From CAVVZJ01 sp963752755 (lineage in GTDB: Bacteria; Planctomycetota; Planctomycetia; Isosphaerales; Isosphaeraceae), in the NCBI GenBank assembly GCA_963752755.1, contig CAVVZJ010000014.1:1-64000 (forward strand): 64,000 nucleotides of DNA, written 5' to 3'. Of this stretch, positions 19,523-28,641 are shown piece by piece. The translations under genes were made by a program, and so were the position numbers. The notes under the pieces were generated by a model. That model did not search any database. It was given only the letters and a program-made list of their open reading frames with translations, and was not told where the DNA came from. Every line of letters starts with the position of its first letter. Positions within the stretch are counted from its first letter, which is position 1.

Positions 19523-21570
19523 GTAATGCCGTCGCCATCCTGATGGTGGTGCTCGGCCTGGGGTTCGTCATCTTCATCCATGAGCTCGGCCACTTCCTCC
19601 TGGCCAAGTGGAACGGCGTGAAGGTCGAGAAGTTCGCCATCGGATTCGACATCAAAGGGCTGAAGCTCTACTCGCGGAAGGTCGGCGAGACCGAGTACGT
19701 CCTGGGGGCGATTCCCCTGGGCGGCTACGTCAAGATGCTCGGCGAGGATGCCGCCACCGGCAATGTCGAGGAAGGGGCCGAGCAGATCAGCGACCCGCGA
19801 GCGTATCACAACCGCCCGGTCGGGGCGCGCATGGCGATCATTACCGCCGGCGTGATCATGAATCTGATCTTCGGCCTGCTCTGCTTCATGTTCGTGTACC
19901 TCCGCGGCAAAAACGAGGTGCCGCCGGTCATCGGCTCGGTCGTCGCCGGCCAGCCCGCCTACGAAGCGGGCATCCGGCCCGGCGACCGGATCGTCGCCGT
20001 GGATAACCGGCCAATCGAGACCTATTCCGACCTCCAGCATGCCACGGTCTTCAGTGGCCGGGGGCAATTACTCAAACTCGGGATCGAGCGGCCCGGTCAC
20101 GATGGGGTCGTGCCGATCGCGGTCATCCCGCGCCGTCGCGAGAGCGGTCTGGCCCCGACGATCGGGATCACCTCCGGGACCAGCCTCAAGCTCATCAAGA
20201 AGTTTCCCTTTCTCCCTCCGGCCGGGTTCACCGGCGACGCCGAGAAGGTTCGCCAGGCCCTCCAGGGCGGCGGCACGGTCGTCGCCGTCGGCCCGGCGGG
20301 CGGCCCGCTGGTCGAGGTTCAGACGAACCCTGAGCTGGACCGGCTCCGGCTCCAGTATCGGGATCAGTCAATGGAAGTGAAGCTCGAGCGGCTGCCGGAC
20401 GACACCCAAGTCGAAGGTCCGGCCGGGGCCCGTCGCCCGAACACCGCGACCGCAACGATTCCCCCGAGCCTCTTCGTGAGCTTCGGCTTCCGCCTGACGC
20501 CCGGGCCCGTCGCCGCCATCCGAAACGACTCACCCGCCCAGCGCGCCGGCTTCCGCATCGGCGACCGCATCATCTCGATCGACGGCAACGCCGACTTCGA
20601 CCCGATGCGCCTTCCCGAAGACGCCTACACTCATGCCCGCGAGAAGCAGCCCCTGACCGTCGAGGTCGAGCGGCCCCTCGAAGGCTCCAGCAAGACCGAG
20701 CGGCTCACGCTCATCGTCGCCGACCTGGAAAACGCCCCGATCTGGGCCGACGACGAGATCCTGCCCGACGAGCCGCTGGAAGTCGCTCCGATCGGCCTGG
20801 CGATCTCCGTCGAACCCCGGATCGCGGCCGTCGAGCCCGGCTCGCCCGCCGACCAGGCCGGGCTCCGACCCGGCGCGGTCCTGCACAGCCTCACGCTCAC
20901 CCGTCCCGCCCTCAAGCTGGACAACGTCAATGCCCCCAAGGAACCCCAGCCAATCACCCTGATCCTCGAAGGTGAACCCGCCTCCAGGGAGGAGATCGAG
21001 GCCGGCTGGCCGTTCGTCTTCGACTGGGTCCAGGAACTACCCCGCCACGAGGTCCTGCTGACCGTCGCCGGCTCGAAGACCCGCTACAAGTTGACTCCCG
21101 AACCGGTCAGCGACTGGTACAACCCCCACCGCGGCCTCCAGTTCGAGAGCCTCCGGTATCGACTCCCGCCTCAGAGCCTACCCAACGCCCTCCGGCGGGC
21201 CTGGGGCGAGACGGTCGAAAACGTCCTCTCAATCTATTATATGATCCGGGGCCTCTTCCAGCGTACCCTGAGCAAGGACGCCGTCGGCGGCCTGCCGAAG
21301 ATCGCCGACTGGGCCTATTCGACGGCGCGGATCGGCCTCGACGCCTTCATCCCGTTCCTCGGGATGCTGAGCATCAACCTCGCCGTGATCAACTTCCTGC
21401 CGGTCCCGCCCCTCGACGGGGGCCAGTTCCTCCTGCTGCTCGGGGAGAAGGTCCGCGGCAAACCTTTGCCCGAGAAGTTCGTCGGGCCATTCACGCTGGT
21501 TGGAATTCTGCTCGTGCTGGCCCTGATCGTGTTCGTCAACATCAATGACGTGCTGGGCTACCTCTTCTGA
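19510..21570 (+). CDS. rseP: RseP-like site-2 protease with three PDZ-like domains
   Basis: Intramembrane zinc metalloprotease of the M50 family: first helix with the metal motif HELGH (residues about 24-28), RPVGARMAIITAGVIMNLIFG, and near the C-terminus INFLPVPPLDGGQ that supplies the third ligand. Between them are three PDZ-like modules, around GSVVAGQPAYEAGIRPGDRI, RNDSPAQRAGFRIGDRI and EPGSPADQAGLRPG. At 686 residues it is longer than the usual 450. TTG at 19510 is chosen as start because AGGAGG lies 7 bases upstream; it overlaps the dxr stop. It likely cleaves membrane-anchored regulators. Confidence 0.9.
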   Translation: MEILSNAVAILMVVLGLGFVIFIHELGHFLLAKWNGVKVEKFAIGFDIKGLKLYSRKVGETEYVLGAIPLGGYVKMLGEDAATGNVEEGAEQISDPRAYHNRPVGARMAIITAGVIMNLIFGLLCFMFVYLRGKNEVPPVIGSVVAGQPAYEAGIRPGDRIVAVDNRPIETYSDLQHATVFSGRGQLLKLGIERPGHDGVVPIAVIPRRRESGLAPTIGITSGTSLKLIKKFPFLPPAGFTGDAEKVRQALQGGGTVVAVGPAGGPLVEVQTNPELDRLRLQYRDQSMEVKLERLPDDTQVEGPAGARRPNTATATIPPSLFVSFGFRLTPGPVAAIRNDSPAQRAGFRIGDRIISIDGNADFDPMRLPEDAYTHAREKQPLTVEVERPLEGSSKTERLTLIVADLENAPIWADDEILPDEPLEVAPIGLAISVEPRIAAVEPGSPADQAGLRPGAVLHSLTLTRPALKLDNVNAPKEPQPITLILEGEPASREEIEAGWPFVFDWVQELPRHEVLLTVAGSKTRYKLTPEPVSDWYNPHRGLQFESLRYRLPPQSLPNALRRAWGETVENVLSIYYMIRGLFQRTLSKDAVGGLPKIADWAYSTARIGLDAFIPFLGMLSINLAVINFLPVPPLDGGQFLLLLGEKVRGKPLPEKFVGPFTLVGILLVLALIVFVNINDVLGYLF

Positions 21571-21594
21571 CCAGCCCGCGCGGGCGGACCGGAG

Positions 21595-21981
21595 TCAGAC
21601 CAGGTTCAGGTCACGTAGCCGGCCGAGCAAGGCGGGCAGGTCGATCGGCTTGGTGATGACATCGACGGCGCCCGCCTCGCGTGCCTGACGTTCGGCCAGT
21701 TCGGTCGAGTCGGCTGTGATCGCCACGACGGGCAGGTCGGAGGTGTCGGGGTTCTCGTGGAGTCGGCGGATCAGCTCGACGCCGTCCATGACCGGCATCA
21801 TCAGGTCGGTCAGGACCAGTTGCGGCTTGAAGACCGTCACACAATCCAGCGCCTCACGGCCGTCGGTCGCCTCGCGCACTTCGAAGCCGTGCATGCGCAG
21901 AAGTCGCCCGAAGGCATAGCGCAGGAAAGGGGCGTCCTCGACCAGCAGGACGCGGACATTCCTGGGTGCTTCAGCATTCAC
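21595..21981 (-). CDS. single-domain response regulator
   Basis: Receiver domain with VRVLLVEDAPFLRYAF, phospho-acceptor Asp in LVLTDLMMPVMDG, Thr/Ala in VVAITADS and Lys in VITKPIDL; no effector domain. Start taken as GTG at 21981, with GAGG 8 bases upstream; an ATG frame extends to 22044. It converges with rseP across a 24-base gap containing the palindrome GCCCGCGCGGGC. Confidence 0.85.
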   Translation of the reverse strand: MNAEAPRNVRVLLVEDAPFLRYAFGRLLRMHGFEVREATDGREALDCVTVFKPQLVLTDLMMPVMDGVELIRRLHENPDTSDLPVVAITADSTELAERQAREAGAVDVITKPIDLPALLGRLRDLNLV

Positions 21982-22326
21982 GACTCCGTCCTCTGGTGTG
22001 ATTGGGTGTGGTCCACGGTCGGCGAGACTTCCCGTCTCGATCAATCGTAGAGGAATTGAGAATCATCACGCAGCCGATTCGGAGCAACCCGTTCCCGCCA
22101 CCTCGCGGACCTGACGGATCGACAGTTCCCAGGACAAGGATGATTCAGCAAATTCGGGGCCGGTCCCGCCGGAACCCGACTTCGGGGACTCCGGCGCCAC
22201 AATCCGCCAGATCGTCGGAAGCCGCGCGTCCGGAACGGACCAGCGTCCAGGCAGCGATTGTCCCGCTTTGTCTTCCCGCGTAGCATCCCAGTAGCCCCTT
22301 GAGGATGCAACCGGAAAGGCTTGTTT

Positions 22327-23259
22327 ATGGCGATGCCGTCCACTCTTCTGCCCGCACCCTGGCCGTCGCGGTTGTTGGCGCGACCGTGGCCCCTGAAACA
22401 TCCGGCCACCTGGCTGGTCGGCGTTGTCCTGATCCTGGGGATCGTCGGTCTCAAGGCCTATCATCCCGCGCTGCCGGAAGGCGTGGAGGTCGAGTGGGAC
22501 ATCGTTTACCGGACGTCGGGAGACCGCCAGGTCTGCCTGGACCTCTACCGGCCCGCGGGGAGACCGCCAGCGGGCGGCTGGCCGGTGATCGTCGCCATCC
22601 ACGGCGGAGGCTGGCGCGGGGGAAGCAAGGACGAGTATGGGCGCGACCTCGCCCGGCTCACGCAGCACGGTCTGGCCGTCGCGGCGATCGACTACCGCCT
22701 CTCGCGACCGAGCCAACCGAGTTGGCCCGAGAACCTCGAAGACGCCCGCGCGGCAGTCCGCTGGCTTCGCAGTCATGCGAAGCTGTGCGCCCTCGACCCC
22801 GACCGGATCGCCGCACTGGGAGCCTCGGCCGGCGGCCACTTGGCCACGCTCCTGGGCACCTTGCCCGCCGACGATTCGTGCCGCGTTGCCGCCGTCATCG
22901 GTTTCTACGGCCCGGCCGACCTCCGTACCCTGGCCCGGGTCCGCGGCCCCGACAAGGCCATTGCCACCATGCTCGGAACCTCGTCCGATCGCGCATTCGA
23001 CCGCTTCGACGACGCCTCGCCCATCCGCCACGTCACGCCCGACGACCCGCCGATGCTCCTCCTGCATGGCGACCACGACCGTACCGTCCCGCCCGACCAG
23101 TCCGCTCGACTGGCCTCGGCGCTGTCCCTTGCGGACGTCCCCCACCGCCGGATCGTGGTCGCCGGCGCTGGCCACGGCTTCGGCCTGAAGGTCGGCAACC
23201 GCGATTTGCTCCCCGAGATCCTTGCATTTCTGTCACGAACCTGGGACCATACCCATTAG
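22327..23259 (+). CDS. alpha/beta hydrolase (acetyl-esterase/lipase type)
   Basis: Family landmarks are the oxyanion-hole motif VAIHGGGWRGGSK, the nucleophile elbow GASAGGH, the acid region MLLLHGDHDRTVP and the catalytic His in VAGAGHGFG. An N-terminal hydrophobic helix (TWLVGVVLILGIVGLKAY) suggests membrane anchoring or export. Start ATG at 22327 with AAAGG 7 bases upstream. About 310 residues. Substrate unknown, probably an ester. Confidence 0.85.
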   Translation: MAMPSTLLPAPWPSRLLARPWPLKHPATWLVGVVLILGIVGLKAYHPALPEGVEVEWDIVYRTSGDRQVCLDLYRPAGRPPAGGWPVIVAIHGGGWRGGSKDEYGRDLARLTQHGLAVAAIDYRLSRPSQPSWPENLEDARAAVRWLRSHAKLCALDPDRIAALGASAGGHLATLLGTLPADDSCRVAAVIGFYGPADLRTLARVRGPDKAIATMLGTSSDRAFDRFDDASPIRHVTPDDPPMLLLHGDHDRTVPPDQSARLASALSLADVPHRRIVVAGAGHGFGLKVGNRDLLPEILAFLSRTWDHTH

Positions 23260-23487
23260 GCAGGGCGGTGGGGCCTTCTCGCCCCGGGGTACCTTGTGCT
23301 CCCGTCTCGCCGTCATTTCTGGACTCAACAGTCGAGAACTCTTTCGAAGGGGACGCCTCTGCGCGATCGCGTTCCCCGCTTCTGCTCGAAGCCGACCACC
23401 CCGGGATTCCGAAGGGACCCTCGGCGACCTGTGGCCGACCGCCGCCCAGGTCTTCCCCGGACCGATCGAAGGTCCCGATCGCATGAC

Positions 23488-23518
23488 GGCGCCCCCCCAT
23501 TTGATTTGCGGGGGCGCC
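23488..23518 (+). promoter_or_regulatory. hairpin in the leader of the M24-like gene
   Basis: GGCGCCCCC (23488-23496) pairs perfectly with 23510-23518 across a 13-base T-rich loop, 35 bases before the GTG start at 23554. It could be a terminator of upstream transcription or a leader structure. Confidence 0.3.
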
Positions 23519-23553
23519 CTGCGGCGGGCCCAGCAGCGACGGGAGGAAGGGCC

Positions 23554-24822
23554 GTGTCTTCCGAGATTCATCTGGGAACCTTGACGCTCCAGTTGCCCGA
23601 ATCGATCGAGGCCGACGACGCCGAAGACCGCGTCATGCACACGGCCGACGATCGCCCGAGCCCGAGCCAGTGGTCGCTGCCCGCCCTGGCCGACCCGGCC
23701 GCCGACCACCTCGACCCCGACCTCGCCGTGCGACGCGCCGATATCGATGAGAAACACGACCGCGTCCGCCGCTTCCTCGACGAGCACGGCTACGACGCCC
23801 TGGTTCTCGGCCGCGCCGACTCGGTCGCCTGGTTCACCTCCGGCGGCGAGGCCGGAGAGACTCTTTACGGCGACGCCTGCGCCGCCTTGCTCTACATCAA
23901 CCGACAAAGCCGCGCCGTCGTCTGCGACAACGTCCAGAGCGCCCGGCTCTTCGAGGAGGAAGTCGCCGGCCTCGGCTTCCAGCTCAAGGAACGCCCCTGG
24001 TACGACAATCCCGCCCGAATCGTCTCCGAGCTGGGTCACCGCAAGCGACTGGCCGGCGATCTGGGCCTGCCAGAAGTGTCGGCCGAAGCCGAGCGTATCC
24101 AGGCGCTGCGGTTCCCCCTGACCGCTCTCGAACGCCAGCGCCTTCGCGAGCTGGGGCGCACCTTGACACTGGCCATCGAGGCCACCTGTCGGAACTTCAA
24201 GCCGGGCGAGACCGAGGCCGATGTCGCTGGCCACCTGGCCCATCGCCTGCTCCGCGAGGGAGTCGTGCCCGTGGACCTCCGCGTCGCCGGGGACGATCGC
24301 CTGGCGCGCTTCCGCCAGCCGACCTTCAAGGCCGCCGCGATTCGCCGGCGCGCCACGATCTCCGCCGTCGGCCGCCGTCACGGCCTCTGCGCTTCGGCCA
24401 CCCGCATCGTCTCGTTTGGACCGGTCGATCGAGTCTTCCAGGAGGCCCACAGTCTGGCCGCGATGGTCGATGCCTCCTGCATTTTCTTCTCCCGGCCCGG
24501 GGAGCAGGTCTCCGAGGTCTTCCGCCGCGCCAAGCGGCTCTACGAGAAATTCCAGTACCCCGACGAGTGGACCCTCGATTACCAAGGGTTCCTCATCGGC
24601 TACCAGCCTCGCGAGGCCTTGCTCCTGCCCGACAGTCCCCGACAGCTCGTGCACGGCCAGCCCGTCTGCTGGAGCCCCAGCGTAGCCGCCGCGAGGTCGG
24701 AGGATACCGTCGTCGTGGACCGACGCGGCCTCGAGGTCGTCACCGACGCCCAGAGATGGCCCAAGGTGGAAGTGACCGTCAAGGGTTACTCCCTCCACCG
24801 CCCCGGTATCCTCATTCGCTGA
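23554..24822 (+). CDS. M24 (aminopeptidase P/creatinase-fold) homologue lacking metal ligands
   Basis: The N-terminal half has the creatinase/prolidase layout (VRRFLDEHGYDALVLGRADSVAWFTSGG) and the C-terminal half follows the pita-bread fold pattern (LGRTLTLAIEATCRNFKPGETEADV). The metal-binding residues of active M24 enzymes are not found: the Asp-Asp region reads ATISAVGRRHGLCASATRIV, and the His of the GHG motif is replaced (LIGYQPREALL); only RSEDTVVVD keeps a Glu. I therefore expect a non-hydrolytic homologue. GTG at 23554 has GGAGG upstream. 422 residues. Confidence 0.7.
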   Translation: MSSEIHLGTLTLQLPESIEADDAEDRVMHTADDRPSPSQWSLPALADPAADHLDPDLAVRRADIDEKHDRVRRFLDEHGYDALVLGRADSVAWFTSGGEAGETLYGDACAALLYINRQSRAVVCDNVQSARLFEEEVAGLGFQLKERPWYDNPARIVSELGHRKRLAGDLGLPEVSAEAERIQALRFPLTALERQRLRELGRTLTLAIEATCRNFKPGETEADVAGHLAHRLLREGVVPVDLRVAGDDRLARFRQPTFKAAAIRRRATISAVGRRHGLCASATRIVSFGPVDRVFQEAHSLAAMVDASCIFFSRPGEQVSEVFRRAKRLYEKFQYPDEWTLDYQGFLIGYQPREALLLPDSPRQLVHGQPVCWSPSVAAARSEDTVVVDRRGLEVVTDAQRWPKVEVTVKGYSLHRPGILIR

Positions 24823-25072
24823 GCCACGGCCGGTACGTCCTCGGCGCCCTCCCGTATGAGCGGGAACGAGATGACTTGCGCCCTTCTCACGATCGGTTTC
24901 CCGGGACGCACATTCGCTTCGCTTGAGCCAATCACCCAGGCTCGCGTCGATGCGAGCCATGACGCCAGGAATTTCGCCGAAATCGGCAGTCGGCCACTCG
25001 TTTGGCACGAACTTTCCTTTCTTGTCGGGCGAAGAACTCTGTGTGAGTTCGCCCAACGAAGAAAGGACGATC

Positions 25073-25939
25073 ATGTTTTCGTCGTGGAAGTTCGGTCGGG
25101 TGGCGGGTATCGACCTGTTCCTGCACCCGACCTTCCTGCTGCTGCTGGCAGTTGCTTACCTGTTTGACGGCGGCCTGCTGGCGGTCCTGTTCACGGCGTC
25201 GGTGTTCGGCTGCATCCTGCTGCACGAGCTGGGACATGCTCTGACGGCTCGTCGGTTCGGGATCGGGACGCAGGACATCACGCTTTATCCGATCGGCGGT
25301 GTGGCTCGACTGGAACGCATGCCCCGTGCGCCGATTGCCGAATTGCTGATCACCCTGGCCGGACCGGCGGTCAACGTGGCCATCGCGGCGGTCCTCGGCC
25401 TGACACTCGCGGTCGGGTCGCTGCTGCATGCGAGCGGCCATCTGACGCTGGTCGGCCGGTTCGCGCAATTGTTGATGTCCGTCAACCTGCTGCTCGCGGT
25501 CTTCAACCTCCTGCCGGCCTTCCCGATGGACGGCGGTCGCATCCTCCGTGCCCTCCTGAGCGGCTGGCTCGGACGCTTGCGGGCCACCGAGATCGCGGTG
25601 GGGGTCGGCCAGGTGATGGCGCTGGCGATCCCGCTGGTATTGCTTTACCTGAACGTTTTCAATCCGCTCCACATCGTGCTCGCTGCCTTCCTGTTCCTCG
25701 CGGCCGGAGCCGAGCTGAACCAGGTCCGGGCCGAGGAGGCCCCGCGTCGCCGGCCAGTTGCGGCCCCCACGTTCGCGACTCACAATGGCATCTGGACGGC
25801 CCCGCCCGGCTACTCCTGGGAGAGTCGCGGCAAGGACGGCTGGCAACTGCGGCCGATCGTGATCACCGTCACCACGCAAGACCCGAAGTCGTCCTATACC
25901 CGTCCGGAGCCGTCGCCTTGGATCCGCTTCCAGGATTGA
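25073..25939 (+). CDS. site-2 protease, M50 family (SpoIVFB-like)
   Basis: A polytopic membrane metalloprotease: metal motif LLHELGHALTARRFG in the second helix, LITLAGPAVNVAIA, and the conserved NLLPAFPMDGGR that provides the third ligand. After five or six helices a short soluble tail ends in a WESRGKDGWQLR segment instead of the CBS pair often present. ATG at 25073 with GAAAGG upstream. Second S2P-type protease of the window after rseP; substrate unknown. Confidence 0.9.
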   Translation: MFSSWKFGRVAGIDLFLHPTFLLLLAVAYLFDGGLLAVLFTASVFGCILLHELGHALTARRFGIGTQDITLYPIGGVARLERMPRAPIAELLITLAGPAVNVAIAAVLGLTLAVGSLLHASGHLTLVGRFAQLLMSVNLLLAVFNLLPAFPMDGGRILRALLSGWLGRLRATEIAVGVGQVMALAIPLVLLYLNVFNPLHIVLAAFLFLAAGAELNQVRAEEAPRRRPVAAPTFATHNGIWTAPPGYSWESRGKDGWQLRPIVITVTTQDPKSSYTRPEPSPWIRFQD

Positions 25940-26139
25940 CCCCGATCGTCGAGCTGGGGGTTGCCGAGGCCTACGAGTTGCTTGTGGACCGCTTCGGTCA
26001 GACCGATCTCCCGCCTCTGGAGGCGATCGAGAACGAGGACTGGGGCCGTGACTATCTCCTGTCCCGGCTCCAGTCGCTCCCGCCCGACCTCCTCGCCGAC
26101 GCCGGGCTCAGCGCGGGGGACGGCAGGAATCCCTCGTAA
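25936..26139 (+). CDS. hypothetical 67-residue acidic protein
   Basis: A TTG at 25936 overlaps the stop of the M50 gene (ATTGA), suggesting coupling. The product, rich in Leu, Asp and Glu (ELLVDRFGQTDLPPLEAIEN), has no recognised family. It may be genuine or a chance frame. Confidence 0.35.
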   Translation: MTPIVELGVAEAYELLVDRFGQTDLPPLEAIENEDWGRDYLLSRLQSLPPDLLADAGLSAGDGRNPS

Positions 26140-26151
26140 AGTCATAAACAA

Positions 26152-26841
26152 TTACTGCGAGCTGGTTTCGGACGTGCCGAGCGTCTCGATCTGGATGTTG
26201 CGGAAATCGACCCGGCCGTTGTGACTCTGGAGCCCAATGCGACCCTGGCGACGTTTCAGGCCGGGATGTTCCGCTTCCAGGTCCGGGTGATGGTCGAGCC
26301 GGTCATCGACGACCGTGGCACCGTTGAGCTTGATGACGACGTGGGGCCCCTCGGCCCGGATCTCCAGGCGGTTCCACTCGCCGGGCGGTTTCAGGTACCC
26401 AAGCTTGGGGGCCGCAACGTGGTAAATCGCGCCGGTCTTCTGCCAGGGCTGGATGTCCTTGTGGCGGGGGGCGTCCTCATCGAGAACCTGGATCTCCAGG
26501 CCGGTCCGCGAGATGTGCGATGTGTCGGCCGGGGCACGGAGGTAGATACCGGAGTTGCTGTCGGGGGTGAGGCGGAACTCCAGCCGAAGCACGAAGTCGC
26601 CGTAGTCGCGCTCCGTGCCGAGCCAGCCGCCACCCTCACCGTAGCTGACGATCCGGTCGCCTTCCACGCCGAAGGCCCGGTCTTTCTCGCCCGGCTTCGC
26701 CCGCGCACCGATTCGTTGCCAGCCGTCGAGGCTCTTGCCGTCGAACAGCGGCCGGAACCCTGGCTCGTCCGCCGGTGCCAGCGAGGGCAACCCGATCAGG
26801 ACGAGTCCTAGCCACCTTCCCCAACCGAGTGGAACGCGCAT
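26152..26841 (-). CDS. DUF1080 (3-keto-disaccharide hydrolase family) exported protein
   Basis: Signal peptide (WLGLVLIGLPSLAPADE) followed by the family hallmark FRPLFDGKSLDGWQ, then YGDFVLRLEFRLTPDSNSGIY and the terminal GRIGLQSHNGRVDFRNIQI. The fold is a concanavalin-like beta sandwich; planctomycetes have dozens of these proteins, linked to processing of carbohydrates outside the cytoplasm. Start ATG 26841 by position of the signal peptide. 229 residues. Confidence 0.9.
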   Translation of the reverse strand: MRVPLGWGRWLGLVLIGLPSLAPADEPGFRPLFDGKSLDGWQRIGARAKPGEKDRAFGVEGDRIVSYGEGGGWLGTERDYGDFVLRLEFRLTPDSNSGIYLRAPADTSHISRTGLEIQVLDEDAPRHKDIQPWQKTGAIYHVAAPKLGYLKPPGEWNRLEIRAEGPHVVIKLNGATVVDDRLDHHPDLEAEHPGLKRRQGRIGLQSHNGRVDFRNIQIETLGTSETSSQ

Positions 26842-26978
26842 CGTCTTGGCCCCGATCAAGAACTTTGGCGGATTGTTCCGACCACGAGTCCCCATCAAAC
26901 CAGGCGGTCCTCACAAGATCAAGCACGCTCCCGGGTCAAGCGGCCACTTCGCGGGGCGGAGAGCGACGCCCCGGCGGT

Positions 26979-27575
26979 TCAACCGAGTCGCCGGGTCATC
27001 GCCGTCGGGTCGCGGAGGTTGTGGTAGAGGACTTCCCGGATCGTGCGTGACGCATCGGGAAAGGTCGGATCGACCAGCCCGAGCCGCGCGGCCATGTGGC
27101 GGTCACAAGGATCGGGACATGGGGCACTCTTGAGCAGGGCGAGCCGGGGGGCTCCGAGCAGAACGGCCAACCGGGCGGCGATCGCGTCGGAGGTGACATC
27201 CCAGTGATGCGGCAGAGCCTCGGGGGACGCGTCGTCCTCGTCGAGCCAGCGACGCGGGGCGAGGATCGGGAGTTGCTCGCGTTTCCATGCGTCGACGATG
27301 CCGGTCCGATCCGAGACGACGCAGGAGCGCGGCAGAAGTTCCGCCAGCATCCGGGCCGTGAGGTCCAGGGCACGGAGGGCCAGGGCATGGGCGCGGTCCT
27401 GGCCGAGTCGGTGGAAGCGGTCGAATGCGCGGATCGCATCGGCCGCACGACCACCGCCGGGCAGGAGCACGCAACGGCTCGCGTCCCCGTCGTCGAGGAA
27501 CCGGCCGAGACGTTCGGCCAGGGGCGGCCAGTCGAGGAGGCTGCCGCCCACCTTGACCACGATCGGCCTGCTCAT
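26979..27575 (-). CDS. mfnE: MfnE-like amino acid kinase family protein (H4MPT pathway)
   Basis: The start has the kinase signature PIVVKVGGSLLDWPPL and a Gly-rich phosphate loop CVLLPGGGRAAD; later VTSDAIAARLAVLLGAPRLALLKS is the nucleotide/substrate region of the amino acid kinase fold. In methanogens the relative MfnE phosphorylates the aminomethylfuran intermediate of methanofuran; relatives are found in H4MPT-linked C1 gene clusters of methylotrophs and planctomycetes. The ATG overlaps the stop of the preceding gene (ATGA), so it is the last gene of a three-gene operon. Symbol by context. Confidence 0.7.
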   Translation of the reverse strand: MSRPIVVKVGGSLLDWPPLAERLGRFLDDGDASRCVLLPGGGRAADAIRAFDRFHRLGQDRAHALALRALDLTARMLAELLPRSCVVSDRTGIVDAWKREQLPILAPRRWLDEDDASPEALPHHWDVTSDAIAARLAVLLGAPRLALLKSAPCPDPCDRHMAARLGLVDPTFPDASRTIREVLYHNLRDPTAMTRRLG

Positions 27576-28639
27576 GTCGGCCGCTCTCCCGCAAGGACGG
27601 CTTCGGACGTCTCCGACTCGGCCGCCAGCACGGCCAGGGCGTGGGCACAGCCGGCCGTCGAGGCGGCTGGTCCCCAGGCCTCTTCGAGCGCCAGAACCCG
27701 GCCGCCCGGTTCGACGATCAACCCGGCCAGTCTCCGGGCCAGGAAGGCACCCGAACCCGCGACGACGGCCGCTTGCGGACGACCGAGGTCACGGCAGACC
27801 CGGTCGGCCGCATCTTGAAGGCGGGCGAGCAAGGCACCATCGGCTGCGCAGGCGAGTTCCCGGGCGTCGGCTTCGGAGAACTCTTCGCGATCGGCGCAGA
27901 CCATCCGGGCGAGCCGATCGCGGGCGGCCCCGACGGTCGCGGGCCGGCCGTCGGCGGTGGCGTGGTCGGATGGGTCGGGCGGGATCTGGCCGAGCGTCAG
28001 GTACACATCGAACGTTGTGGCAAAAAGTTCCGACGCTAGCCCGGTGGGTTCGCCTCGCCAGGGGAGGCTTGTCGCCAGGGCGGAGACGGGCGTCCGGCGC
28101 ACCCCGGCATAGACCAGTTCGCCGGACCGGAGCCGTTCGGTGTCGGTGCGCCCGCGCGGCATGGGTGAGCCATCGCAAAGCGGGATCAGGTCGGCGGTCG
28201 TCGAGCCGATGTCGAGAAGCAGGCCAGGTCCCTCGGGCAGGAGGCGGGCGGCGAGCGTCGCCAGGGCGAGCCAGTTGGCGGCGGCGGCGAGCCGAGGCTC
28301 GGCCAGCACCTCGGCCACCGGATGCAGGCGACCGTCGATCGCCCAGACGCGGATTGCCCGCTCGTCGGCCAGGTTCAAGGCGGCGCCGACGACCTCGTTG
28401 ACCCCCTCGGCCTTGGTGGCGTAGCAGTCGCAGAGCTCGGCGGTCATCGTGACGGCCAGGCGGTCAAAAGCGGGCATGGCGGCGGCCAGGTCGCGGAGGA
28501 CACGCGGGAGTTCCTCCGGGTGCTTCCAGAGCTCGAAAGGCAGCGAACGGCAAGGGCCAGCCTGGTGCGACGCCTTGAGGTTCGCGCCACCGATGTCGAG
28601 GGCCAGCCAGCGGGGGGAGGATTCGGGGTTGGTGGTCAT
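27572..28639 (-). CDS. mfnF: MfnF-like hydantoinase/oxoprolinase-family protein (H4MPT-linked C1 transfer)
   Basis: Starts RWLALDIGGANLKASH, the ATPase-type motif of this family, with GPGLLLDIGSTTADLIPL in the middle and AAVVAGSGAFLARRLAG near the end. 355 residues, normal for the H4MPT-linked C1 transfer pathway protein family. In archaea MfnF condenses intermediates of methanofuran; bacterial homologues belong to formaldehyde oxidation via methanofuran and H4MPT. It lies 2 bases behind the ATP-grasp gene and overlaps the kinase gene by 4, so all three should be cotranscribed. Confidence 0.78.
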   Translation of the reverse strand: MTTNPESSPRWLALDIGGANLKASHQAGPCRSLPFELWKHPEELPRVLRDLAAAMPAFDRLAVTMTAELCDCYATKAEGVNEVVGAALNLADERAIRVWAIDGRLHPVAEVLAEPRLAAAANWLALATLAARLLPEGPGLLLDIGSTTADLIPLCDGSPMPRGRTDTERLRSGELVYAGVRRTPVSALATSLPWRGEPTGLASELFATTFDVYLTLGQIPPDPSDHATADGRPATVGAARDRLARMVCADREEFSEADARELACAADGALLARLQDAADRVCRDLGRPQAAVVAGSGAFLARRLAGLIVEPGGRVLALEEAWGPAASTAGCAHALAVLAAESETSEAVLAGERPT

Positions 28640-28641
28640 GG

